This document shows positions 23,861-30,968 of a stretch of 32,045 nucleotides of DNA, piece after piece. This DNA is from an uncultured Lachnospiraceae bacterium (GTDB taxonomy: Bacteria; Bacillota; Clostridia; Lachnospirales; Lachnospiraceae). The notes under the pieces were generated by a model. That model worked only from the letters and a program-made list of their open reading frames with translations, was not told the DNA's origin and ran no database searches. The stretch covers positions 1 through 32,045 of the forward strand of contig CAJTOV010000023.1 of NCBI GenBank assembly GCA_910577765.1, given 5' to 3'. Position numbers and translations under genes: made by a program. How positions within the stretch are numbered: the stretch's first letter is position 1; every line of letters starts with the position of its first letter.

Positions 23861-24553
23861 TCAGACAGTGATATCATCCTGAATTTTCTCAAATGCCTTA
23901 TCCTTGATCCCCGGTACTTTCATAATATCCTCAATGGTCTGGAAATATCCCTTCTCCTGGCGGTAAGTGATAATATCCTCTGCCCGGGCCTTTCCGATTC
24001 CCGTAAGACCCATAAGCTCCTCCCGGGTGGCCGTGTTGATGTTGACCTTACCGGGCCGGGACTCCTCCTGCCGGGAAACCGGCTCTGCGGCAGACTCTGC
24101 GTCCGGCACTTCCACCTGCATTCCGTCCCAGACCTTCTCCGCCAGATTCAGACGGTTTCTGGCTGCCCGGGCAGTAAAGCCTCCGGCTGCCTCCACAGCC
24201 TCGAAGATCCGCTGCCCCTGGGACAGCCGGTATACCCCCGGATTCACCACCTCGCCGCAGACATAGACATAGCAGTCTGCCGGGACCCGGGACTCCCCGT
24301 CGCCGGCGGTATCATCCCCGCCTTCCAGGGCTGTCCCCCTGTCCGGAGCCATTCCTCCTTCCGGAGCCGTCCCGCTGCCCGGAACCTTTGTGCCCTCCGG
24401 AGCCGTCCCGCCGTCTGTTATCTGGCTGCCGGCCTGGACCAGCCGGACCTGCTGCCCTTCCCCGCCGGACGTGCAGCTGTAAAAACAGCCTGCCGCCAGC
24501 ATAAACAGCGCAGCCAGTATCCACCGTATCCTGATCATGTTTTGTATTTTCAT
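23861..24553 (-). CDS. comEA: ComEA-family DNA-binding lipoprotein (SLBB plus helix-hairpin-helix)
   Basis: ComEA-type proteins bind double-stranded DNA at the cell surface during natural transformation. The 230-residue protein has a membrane segment (10-22) ending in a lipobox-like LAAGC (C23), a Gly/Pro-rich spacer (about 42-90) with repeated GTAPEG-like units, an SLBB domain (about 95-150, YVYVCGEVVNPGVYRL) and a C-terminal tandem helix-hairpin-helix (170-230, VNINTATREELMGLTGIGKARAEDIITYR). The usual partner comEC and other competence genes are absent here, so a role in competence is inferred only from the family. The ribosome binding site lies inside a small hairpin (24558-24577). Confidence 0.88.
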   Translation of the reverse strand: MKIQNMIRIRWILAALFMLAAGCFYSCTSGGEGQQVRLVQAGSQITDGGTAPEGTKVPGSGTAPEGGMAPDRGTALEGGDDTAGDGESRVPADCYVYVCGEVVNPGVYRLSQGQRIFEAVEAAGGFTARAARNRLNLAEKVWDGMQVEVPDAESAAEPVSRQEESRPGKVNINTATREELMGLTGIGKARAEDIITYRQEKGYFQTIEDIMKVPGIKDKAFEKIQDDITV

Positions 24554-24557
24554 GCGT

Positions 24558-24577
24558 TTCTCCCTTTACCGGGAGAA
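24558..24577 (-). promoter_or_regulatory. Hairpin over the comEA ribosome binding site
   Basis: On the minus strand TTCTCCC and GGGAGAA form a perfect 7-bp stem around GGTAAA, starting 4 nt before the comEA ATG. The 3' arm contains the GGGAG Shine-Dalgarno, so the hairpin could limit initiation. No U-tract follows, so it is not a terminator. Confidence 0.45.
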
Positions 24578-24598
24578 TCACAGATTCAGCCTAGTTCT

Positions 24599-24626
24599 AT
24601 TGTACCAAAAACCACTTCAAATACAA
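24599..24626 (-). promoter_or_regulatory. Sigma-A-type promoter of comEA
   Basis: TTGTAT (24621-24626) and TACAAT (24599-24604) with a 16-bp spacer on the minus strand would start a leader of about 39 nt near 24592. It is divergent from the thiT promoter; the two -35 elements are only 18 bp apart. Confidence 0.5.
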
Positions 24627-24644
24627 GGACATTTTTCTTTTTCC

Positions 24645-24674
24645 TTGACAATTCTTTTTTTGTGGGGGTATACT
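24645..24674 (+). promoter_or_regulatory. Sigma-A-type promoter of the thiT riboswitch transcript
   Basis: TTGACA (24645-24650, perfect consensus) and TATACT (24669-24674) lie 18 bp apart. Initiation near 24681 places the transcript start directly before the TPP aptamer. A second TATAAT at 24678-24683 has no matching -35. Confidence 0.65.
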
Positions 24675-24683
24675 GGATATAAT

Positions 24684-24818
24684 ACACGCTAGGGGAGCCT
24701 TATGGGCTGAGAAAGATAAAGATCTGACCCTCACTACTTGATCCGGTTCATACCGGCGTAAGGAAGCATTTGCCTGATGGTAGTGTCCCCTCCTATGCGT
24801 ATGCGAAGGAGGTTTTTT
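24684..24818 (+). ncRNA. TPP riboswitch (THI element) with expression platform
   Basis: The aptamer spans about 24684-24768 and shows the conserved parts in order: AGGGG, AGCC-TTAT-GGGCTGAGA (P3 and the CUGAGA loop), GACCCT, CTTGATCCGGTTCATACCGG, and GCGTAAGGAAGC. Downstream, CCTCCT (24789-24794) can pair with AGGAGG (24807-24812), which is the Shine-Dalgarno of thiT, with TTTTTT then ATG following. TCCCCT (24786-24791) can instead pair with AGGGGA (24691-24696) in the aptamer. The two pairings exclude each other, which suggests that TPP binding shuts off thiT by hiding the ribosome binding site, perhaps helped by termination. Confidence 0.95.
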
Positions 24819-25481
24819 ATGTCAAGTTTTACCATACTGACGTCCGACGGCGGTCTTACCGTCTGCGGCTATGTTCTGTGTGCCGCAGGAATCCCGGCTC
24901 TGCTGCTGGGTGCCGGAACCATGTCCGGGAGCCGGAGGCACCGGCTTTCTGTCCGGCAGCTGGTCTTCTGCGGCACTGCCATGGCACTGTCCTTTGTCAC
25001 ATCCTGCATCAAAGTGTTTTCCCTGCCCTATGGCGGGTCCGTCACCTTGTTCAGCATGCTGTTTATCTGCCTGACAGGCTACTGGTACGGCCTGGGCACC
25101 GGGATGCTTACGGGACTTGCCTACGGCATCCTCCAGTTTCTCCAGGAGCCCTATGTCTTAAGTCCGTTTCAGGTCTGTTGCGACTATATCCTGGCCTTTG
25201 CCGGCCTGGGGCTGGCCGGGGCCTTCACCCGCCAGACAGACGGGCTGCGGAAGGGATATCTCCTGGGAATCACGGTGCGGGGCGCCTTCCACGCCCTGGG
25301 CGGGTATCTCTACTGGATGGATTACATGCCGGAGAATTTCCCCCAGAGTATCTCCAGGCTTTACCCGATTGTCTACAACTACTCCTTCATTCTGGCGGAA
25401 GGAGTCCTGACCCTGGCCGTGGTCTCCCTGCCTCCGGTAAGGAACGCCTTGGGCCAGATCCGCAGGCTGGCTGCGGAGTGA
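24819..25481 (+). CDS. thiT: ThiT, thiamine-specific S component of an ECF transporter
   Basis: ThiT binds thiamine in the membrane and works with the shared EcfAA'T energising module encoded elsewhere. The 220-residue protein has about six membrane helices. The family-typical segment runs from GYWYGLGTGMLTGLAYGILQFL to EPYVLSPFQVCCDYILAFAGLGLAG, and later AFHALGGYLYWMDYMPENF holds the conserved tryptophan/aromatic region of the binding site. The ATG at 24819 is preferred because AAGGAGG sits 6 nt upstream and the TPP riboswitch ends there; an in-frame ATG at 24777 would lie in the riboswitch platform. The TPP riboswitch strongly supports thiamine as substrate. Thiamine is also the precursor of the ThDP cofactor of Dxs in this window. 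Confidence 0.93.
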   Translation: MSSFTILTSDGGLTVCGYVLCAAGIPALLLGAGTMSGSRRHRLSVRQLVFCGTAMALSFVTSCIKVFSLPYGGSVTLFSMLFICLTGYWYGLGTGMLTGLAYGILQFLQEPYVLSPFQVCCDYILAFAGLGLAGAFTRQTDGLRKGYLLGITVRGAFHALGGYLYWMDYMPENFPQSISRLYPIVYNYSFILAEGVLTLAVVSLPPVRNALGQIRRLAAE

Positions 25482-25492
25482 GCTGACAAGAC

Positions 25493-25550
25493 GAAACAGC
25501 CGTCAAAAGCCCGGAACTCCTTGGATATCCCGGTTTTTGACGGCTGTTTC
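25493..25550. terminator. Bidirectional terminator between thiT and metH
   Basis: GAAACAGCCGTCAAAA (25493-25508) pairs with the inverted copy at 25534-25550, with an inner CCCGG/CCGGG-type extension. The stem lies between converging genes, 12 nt past the thiT stop and 5 nt past the metH stop. A/T-rich flanks within the stem give both strands a U-run, so it probably serves both. Confidence 0.75.
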
Positions 25551-25554
25551 CTAC

Positions 25555-28032
25555 TTATATTCCAAAAATTTCCTCCGCATACCCCACCGATGCCATGGCA
25601 TCCCGGCAGTACCGGTCCGCCCCCATGGTCCGGGCATAGTCTTCCGTAAGCACCGCGCCTCCCACCATCACTTTTGCCCAGGGGGCCTGCTGTCTCAGCA
25701 GGCGGATGGTCTCCTCCATCCCCGGCACGGTGGTGGTCATCAGGGCGCTGAGCCCCACCAGCTTTACCCTGTGCTCCAGGGTCTTCTCCACGATCCGCTC
25801 CGGCGCCACATCCTTGCCCAGATCCAGAACCTCATAGGAATAGTTCTCCAGCAGGACCTTGACAATGTTCTTTCCGATGTCATGGATATCTCCCCGGACC
25901 GTGGCCAGGATAATGGTCCCCTTCTTCTTCCTGGTCTGTCCGGACCGGGCCATCCGTTCCTTTATGATCTCAAAGGCAGCTTTGGCGGCTTCCGCACTCA
26001 TAAGCAGCTGGGGCAGAAAGACGGTGCCCTTCTCAAAGCCTTTGCCCACCTGGTCCAGGGCCGGGATAATCTCCCGGTTGATCACCTCCAGAGGGTCTTC
26101 TGTCTCCAGAAGCTGCCGTGCCGTCTGGGCCGCCTGGTCCCGCAGCCCTCTGGCAATGCTGGACCCCAGGTCCTGGTGCCCGCCTGGGGCTGCCGTACCG
26201 GCGGACTGCCCCCCGCCGGCAAAACGGTTCCCGGAAGTCCCGGCTTCCGTTCCCGGCCCGGCCCCTGCCTGGCCCCGGACCGCGCTCTGGCCCAGGGACA
26301 AGGTCTGGCCGCTGTAGACCGAGATGTAATCCCCGCACTGGGCATCCAGGTCCATCAGGGCACGGAAGCTGTAGTAGGCCCGCATCATGGCCTCGGAACA
26401 GGGGTTTATAATGGCGGCGTTTAAGCCGGCCTGCATGGCCATGGTGAAGAAGGCGGCATTGATGATCTCCCGCTGGGGCAGGCCAAAGGAAATATTGGAA
26501 ACTCCCAGAATGGTCCTGCCTCCCAGCTCCTGCCGCACCCGGCCCAGGGTCTCTAAGGTGGTCAGGGCGCCTTTGCTGTCGGAACTGACCGTAAGGCAGA
26601 GGGCATCCACCAGAATATCCTCCCTGGCAATGCCGTATTTTGCGGCAGTATCGTAGATCTTCCTGGCCACGTCTATGCGCCCCTGGGCCGTATCCGGGAT
26701 GCCGTTCTCGTCCAGGCACAAGGCCACCACCACGCCGCCGTACTTCTTCACCAGGGGGAACAGGGCTTCCATGGATTCCTGTTTTCCGTTGACCGAGTTG
26801 ATCAGGGCCTTGCCGTTGTAGACACGCAGGGCCCGTTCCATGGCTTCCATATCCGAGGTATCAATCTGAAGGGGCAGATCCAGAATGCTCTGAAGCTCCC
26901 GGACCACCTCTTCCATCATGGCCGGCTCGTCGATCTCCGGCAGGCCCACATTCACATCCAGCACATGGGCGCCATGGTCCTGCTGGGACACTGCCTCCCG
27001 GAGAATGTAGTCCAGATCGTGGTCCCGCAGGGCCTGCTTGAACTTAGGCTTTCCTGTGGGATTGATCCGCTCCCCGATGAGAACCGGGTCCCGTCCGATC
27101 TCCACTGCCTGGGAAAAAGAAGCCACCACGGTCCGGTGCTTTCTGGTTACCGGCACCGGGGTCAGACGGCTGCACCGCTCCACTGTCCTGCGGATGTGCT
27201 CCGGCGTGGTGCCGCAGCAGCCTCCCACCATCCGGGCGCCCATACGGACGATTTCCTCCATGACCGCGGCAAACTCTTCCGCGCTGATATCGTACACGGT
27301 CTGTCCCTGTTCACTGCGGGGCAGGCCTGCATTGGGATTGACGATCACCGGAAGGGAGGATACCTCCAGAAGCTCCCGGACAATCTCCTTCATCTGGACC
27401 GGCCCCAGGCCGCAGTTGATCCCCAGGCCGTCCACCCCCAGCCCTTCCAGCATGGCCACAATGGATGCGGGACTGCCTCCCGTAAGAAGCTTCCTATGCT
27501 CGTCAAAGGTAACGGTCACAAACACCGGAAGGCCGCAGGCCTCCTTTGCCGCCAGGACCGCTGCCTTGGTCTCGTAGCTGTCGCTCATGGTCTCCACCAG
27601 CACCAGGTCTGCCCCGGCCCGGGCGCCTGCCTCCACCACCTGGCGGTAGAGACCGCAGGCTTCCTCAAAAGCCAGGTCTCCCAGAGGCTTTAACAGCTTG
27701 CCTGTAGGACCCAGGTCCAGGGCCGTAAAAGCCTGCTTCCCGCTGCGGCGGACAGCTTCCTTTACATTGGCCACTGCCGCGGTGATCACCGGCTCCACCT
27801 GATATCCGGTGTTCTCATTGTATTTTAAAGCATCCACCCCAAAGGTATTGGTGTTGATAATATCGGCCCCGGCCTCCAGGTATCTCTGGTGGATATCCGT
27901 GATCACCTGGGGGTGACTGATATTCCACGTACCGGGAAGCTCCCCCGGAGCCAGCCCCTGTTCCTGAAGCAGACTTCCCATTCCTCCGTCCCAGAACAGA
28001 ATCCGCTGCTGCAATTCCTTTAAAATATCCAT
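25555..28032 (-). CDS. metH: Cobalamin-dependent methionine synthase lacking the reactivation domain
   Basis: MetH transfers a methyl group from methyltetrahydrofolate through cobalamin to homocysteine, making methionine. The 825-residue protein has a homocysteine domain (1-300) with zinc ligands C207, C272 and C273, a pterin domain (about 310-570, GERINPTGKPKF), a cap domain (about 625-695) and a B12-binding domain (about 705-825) with axial ligand H717 in DIHDIG. It stops after the B12 domain, so the SAM/flavodoxin reactivation domain of the E. coli 1,227-residue form is missing; the neighbouring gene supplies it. Residues about 582-622 are a Gly/Ala-rich insertion between the pterin and cap domains. 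The ATG at 28032 (AAGGAG, 7 nt) is preferred over the open frame reaching 28122. Confidence 0.95.
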   Translation of the reverse strand: MDILKELQQRILFWDGGMGSLLQEQGLAPGELPGTWNISHPQVITDIHQRYLEAGADIINTNTFGVDALKYNENTGYQVEPVITAAVANVKEAVRRSGKQAFTALDLGPTGKLLKPLGDLAFEEACGLYRQVVEAGARAGADLVLVETMSDSYETKAAVLAAKEACGLPVFVTVTFDEHRKLLTGGSPASIVAMLEGLGVDGLGINCGLGPVQMKEIVRELLEVSSLPVIVNPNAGLPRSEQGQTVYDISAEEFAAVMEEIVRMGARMVGGCCGTTPEHIRRTVERCSRLTPVPVTRKHRTVVASFSQAVEIGRDPVLIGERINPTGKPKFKQALRDHDLDYILREAVSQQDHGAHVLDVNVGLPEIDEPAMMEEVVRELQSILDLPLQIDTSDMEAMERALRVYNGKALINSVNGKQESMEALFPLVKKYGGVVVALCLDENGIPDTAQGRIDVARKIYDTAAKYGIAREDILVDALCLTVSSDSKGALTTLETLGRVRQELGGRTILGVSNISFGLPQREIINAAFFTMAMQAGLNAAIINPCSEAMMRAYYSFRALMDLDAQCGDYISVYSGQTLSLGQSAVRGQAGAGPGTEAGTSGNRFAGGGQSAGTAAPGGHQDLGSSIARGLRDQAAQTARQLLETEDPLEVINREIIPALDQVGKGFEKGTVFLPQLLMSAEAAKAAFEIIKERMARSGQTRKKKGTIILATVRGDIHDIGKNIVKVLLENYSYEVLDLGKDVAPERIVEKTLEHRVKLVGLSALMTTTVPGMEETIRLLRQQAPWAKVMVGGAVLTEDYARTMGADRYCRDAMASVGYAEEIFGI

Positions 28033-28057
28033 CTCTCGTCTCCTTATGGGGAACCTT

Positions 28058-28726
28058 TCAGGTATCCCCCTGTGCCACCGTTTCCCTCCGGTACAGACAG
28101 TCTGTCTGCCCGCAGGCCTCACACCCCTGGACCGTACAGTCCCGGGGCAGTCTGCTGACTCCCACCACTGCTGTCACCGACTTGGAGGGCGCCATCACAA
28201 GACTGTCTGTCAGGGTCACCCCGATCCGTTTGGGCAGCTCCAGGGCCGCCACCAGAAACACCTGGCACTCCAGGGCAAAGTCCCCGTACCCGGGGCTGAA
28301 CCGGGGCCGCAGATACCAGCCTGCTTCCAGATACTGCTGCCGGATCTTCTCATTCTCCCGGTCACAGAAAGCCTCCAGCATGGCGGCTGACGCTGCCTGC
28401 AGTACCAGGGCCCGGCTCATCTGGAGCCTTTTGTACCGCTCCAGCAGCCGGTCCACCCCGCTGCCCAGGGTAGCCCCAAACAGCAGCACCCGTTCACAGT
28501 CCCTGAGATTCCGCTCCAGATTCCGGCTTTCTGTCCGGAAGCATCCCAGATCCAGCACCTGGTCCCGGATCTGCAGGGGATACTCCCGCCACAACGCCCT
28601 GGGGGCGGCTGCCTGCTCCAGCTCCGCCTCACAGGACCGGATCAGGGCATCCAGATTCTCCGGGATCTCCTGCCCCCTGTGTCCCAGATACCGCAGAATT
28701 TCCCTCTGGTTCCATCGCTCTTCCAT
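28058..28726 (-). CDS. Stand-alone methionine synthase activation-domain protein
   Basis: The 222-residue product resembles the C-terminal SAM-binding reactivation domain of MetH as a separate polypeptide. It shows the family landmarks RPRFSPGYGDF (140-150) and LVMAPSKSVTAVVGVS (176-191), the counterpart of the SAM-binding and activation segments. It is expected to methylate oxidised cob(II)alamin back to methylcobalamin using SAM and an electron donor. At its C-terminus are four cysteines spaced C-x4-C-x2-C-x4-C (197-210), which could bind a metal or an iron-sulfur cluster; fused MetH proteins do not carry this. It sits between metF (7 nt) and metH (25 nt), supporting a shared job. Confidence 0.88.
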   Translation of the reverse strand: MEERWNQREILRYLGHRGQEIPENLDALIRSCEAELEQAAAPRALWREYPLQIRDQVLDLGCFRTESRNLERNLRDCERVLLFGATLGSGVDRLLERYKRLQMSRALVLQAASAAMLEAFCDRENEKIRQQYLEAGWYLRPRFSPGYGDFALECQVFLVAALELPKRIGVTLTDSLVMAPSKSVTAVVGVSRLPRDCTVQGCEACGQTDCLYRRETVAQGDT

Positions 28727-28733
28727 ACCGCAC

Positions 28734-29588
28734 CTACAGAATCTCCGACAGGCTGTCCCGGATTCGGACCGCCACTTCCGGATTGTTCATGGAATACACA
28801 TGGATTCCGTTGACATGGTTGGCCACCAGGTCGATGATCTGCTCTGTGGCATAGGCGATCCCCGCCTGCTTCATGGCTGCCGGATTCTGTCCGAAATGAT
28901 CCACCATGGCCTTGAACCGGGGCGGCAGATAGGTGCCGGACATGGCGCAGATCCGCCGGATCTGGGCAGCACTGGTCACCGGCATGATCCCGGCAATCAC
29001 CGGCACCGTGATCCCCTGCTCCCGTATCCGGTAGAGATAATTGTATAAAATATTATTGTCGAAAAACATCTGGGTGGTGACAAACTCACAGCCTGCCTCC
29101 ACCTTCTCTTTCAGATGCCGGATGTCCTCATCCTTGTTGGCCGACTCCACATGTCCCTCCGGATAGCAGGCCGCACCGATACAGAAATCCCCGTAGTCCT
29201 TAATCTGGGCAATCAGTTCCGAGGCATAACGGTAGTCCTTTTCCACCTTCCCGTCTGCCGGAATGTCCCCCCGCAGGGCCAGGACATTCTCAATGCTGCG
29301 CTTTTTCAGTTCTGCCAGCACCGACCGGACCTTCTCCCTGGTGGAGGAAACGCAGGTCAGGTGGGCCAGGGGCGTCACTCCCTGGTCTTTTAAGGAGGAA
29401 GCAATGTCCACCGTATACTGGCTGGTGCCCCCTCCTGCCCCGTAAGTCACACTCATAAACGCCGGCTTTAACCTGGCAATCTCCGAGGCCGCATAAGCCA
29501 CGGAATCGTACTTGTCCTCCGTCTTTGGCGGAAACACCTCAAACGAAAGGGTCGGCCTTCCCTGGGCCAGAATATCCCTGATTTTCAT
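28734..29588 (-). CDS. metF: 5,10-methylenetetrahydrofolate reductase
   Basis: MetF reduces methylenetetrahydrofolate to methyltetrahydrofolate, the methyl donor for the MetH system encoded downstream. The 284-residue FAD-dependent TIM-barrel protein begins IRDILAQGRPTLSFEVFPPK, with the probable catalytic acid E17. ALRGDIP and the FVTTQMFFDN substrate/flavin segments are visible. AGGAGAG precedes the ATG. metF, the activation gene and metH form one operon for the methyl branch of one-carbon metabolism. No SAM riboswitch or T-box is seen in the 39-nt gap upstream; only a weak CAGGG/CCCTG hairpin (29614-29627) lies there, so regulation may come from further upstream. Confidence 0.95.
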   Translation of the reverse strand: MKIRDILAQGRPTLSFEVFPPKTEDKYDSVAYAASEIARLKPAFMSVTYGAGGGTSQYTVDIASSLKDQGVTPLAHLTCVSSTREKVRSVLAELKKRSIENVLALRGDIPADGKVEKDYRYASELIAQIKDYGDFCIGAACYPEGHVESANKDEDIRHLKEKVEAGCEFVTTQMFFDNNILYNYLYRIREQGITVPVIAGIMPVTSAAQIRRICAMSGTYLPPRFKAMVDHFGQNPAAMKQAGIAYATEQIIDLVANHVNGIHVYSMNNPEVAVRIRDSLSEIL

Positions 29589-29627
29589 AATCCTCTCTCC
29601 TCTTTCTTTTGCGCAGGGCAGGCCCTG

Positions 29628-30752
29628 TTACTGGGCACCTTCTGCCCAGGACGACGGCAGAACCGTGACGGAATACACATCGCTGTACTGCACTCCATAG
29701 ACTTCCACATCCCCTAAAATGTAGTCAAAGCTTTCTGTCTTTTCAATCAGGGGAACCAGCTCTGCGTCATACAGTGCCACAATGTCCCCCTCCGGGTCCA
29801 GCTGCTGTTTCTCCTCCATGGCAGTGAGAACCAGCCGGACAAACTCAATGACATGTTCCCGGCTTTCCAGGTCAATATCCACCCAGTGAAGTCCTCCGGT
29901 CACTGTGTCACAGTTGATCTCAATGTAAGGCTCCGCATATTCTTCCTCCGGCCGCAGGTCCAGGACCGTGCTGGATTCATACCAGCAGTAGTCCCCGTTT
30001 CTGCCGTTCTCTGTCTTACGCTCCACCTTTGTGAACTCATAGCCGTAGAGTTCCATGGCAACCCGCAGAAGCTCCTCTGTCTCCTCCCCGGTAATGACAA
30101 AATGGTTCATCCCGTTGCAGGCAGTGCCTGCTGCCAGAACCTCCTGGTCGGTCAGCTCCTCATACTCATACCAGTATTCATCGGCTTCATAGGCCCCTAA
30201 GTCCACATCTCCATAGACCTCCTCTGCTTCGGTCTCCTGCCGGTCCAGGTACTCCTCTGCATAAGCCTCCGGCTCCCGGGTACCCCTGCCAAGGTCCAGT
30301 GCCTTCACCATGGCACCGCACACCCGGACCAGAATACTGATAACGATAATGGCGGCCACGGCAACGGTGGTCCACCGCTTAAAGGGGTCCTGGGCTTTGG
30401 GAATCACAGGGGCCCCGTAGCTTCCTCCGGCCACGTGGGTGTAGGTGCCCTTTTGGGCCGGCGTCTTCCCGGCGGCTGCCGCATAGCGGGCTGGCTGGGG
30501 CTGGCTGGAGGCCTTATTCTGGTTCTGGGGCTGGGGCTGGCTGGCCTGCCCGGTCCTGGGCCGGTCCGGCATACTGGTTTTGGGGCTTGCGGAACCGTGG
30601 TAGGAGCAGTCCGCCTCCCGGGCCGGATGCCGCTCATTGAGATAATAGTCAACCTCCCGCACCCAGGGCTCCTTTACCCAGGCCCTGCAATTGGAACAAT
30701 AGTGTGCTGATTTCATTTTCTGGTCACAGACCGGACAAATCCTGTATTTCAC
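29628..30752 (-). CDS. Zinc-ribbon, single-span membrane protein of unknown function
   Basis: I do not recognise a characterised homologue of this 374-residue protein. It begins with a zinc ribbon (C6, C9, C19, C22 as CPVC and CSNC pairs), followed by a Gln/Pro/Ser-rich linker (about 55-120, with several QPQP repeats) and one membrane helix (127-149). A long, acidic, Glu/Tyr/Asp-rich outer domain (about 155-374) follows. The layout, cytoplasmic zinc ribbon then membrane then outer domain, recalls many small Clostridia membrane proteins with an unassigned sensory or scaffold role. It starts at a GTG with GGAGG 9 nt upstream. It is directly upstream of metF (39 nt), but no functional link is evident. 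Confidence 0.75.
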   Translation of the reverse strand: MKYRICPVCDQKMKSAHYCSNCRAWVKEPWVREVDYYLNERHPAREADCSYHGSASPKTSMPDRPRTGQASQPQPQNQNKASSQPQPARYAAAAGKTPAQKGTYTHVAGGSYGAPVIPKAQDPFKRWTTVAVAAIIVISILVRVCGAMVKALDLGRGTREPEAYAEEYLDRQETEAEEVYGDVDLGAYEADEYWYEYEELTDQEVLAAGTACNGMNHFVITGEETEELLRVAMELYGYEFTKVERKTENGRNGDYCWYESSTVLDLRPEEEYAEPYIEINCDTVTGGLHWVDIDLESREHVIEFVRLVLTAMEEKQQLDPEGDIVALYDAELVPLIEKTESFDYILGDVEVYGVQYSDVYSVTVLPSSWAEGAQ

Positions 30753-30803
30753 CCTGGCTTTCCTCCATCCTGTTCATCCTTCATCCTGTATAAAACTCAT
30801 CTA

Positions 30804-30812
30804 AGTATACCA
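30804..30812 (-). promoter_or_regulatory. Extended -10 promoter of the zinc-ribbon membrane protein gene
   Basis: The minus strand carries TGGTATACT, an extended -10 element, about 50 bp before the GTG start. No good -35 lies 17 bp upstream. It could also drive the metF operon. The rest of 30753-30968 is AT-rich; the TTGTTA/TAACAA inverted repeat (30852-30869) is the only other feature I see, and no clear promoter for the downstream plus-strand gene. Confidence 0.4.
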
Positions 30813-30968
30813 CACTTCCCGCACATTTTCCATGGCTAATAGGCCCTGTAGTTGTTATTTTTTTAACAATTCAGCGCCTTTTTTGGAATTTTTCTTCCCA
30901 TTTTTCCAATCTTATGCTACAGTGTGTCTTAAAATTATTTTCATTTTTGCAAAAAAGGAGAACAGATT

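Noticed and set aside
23816..23869. Eight-bp inverted repeat ACTGTCTG/CAGACAGT after comEA
   Set aside because: Arms are 38 nt apart, one overlaps the comEA stop, and there is no U-tract; not convincing as terminator or operator.
29589..29627. SAM riboswitch or T-box upstream of metF
   Set aside because: The gap is only 39 nt and lacks the conserved motifs of either element.
30883..30918. Possible promoter TTGGAA/TATGCT for the EIIC-type gene
   Set aside because: Spacing of 24 bp is too long for a sigma-A promoter.
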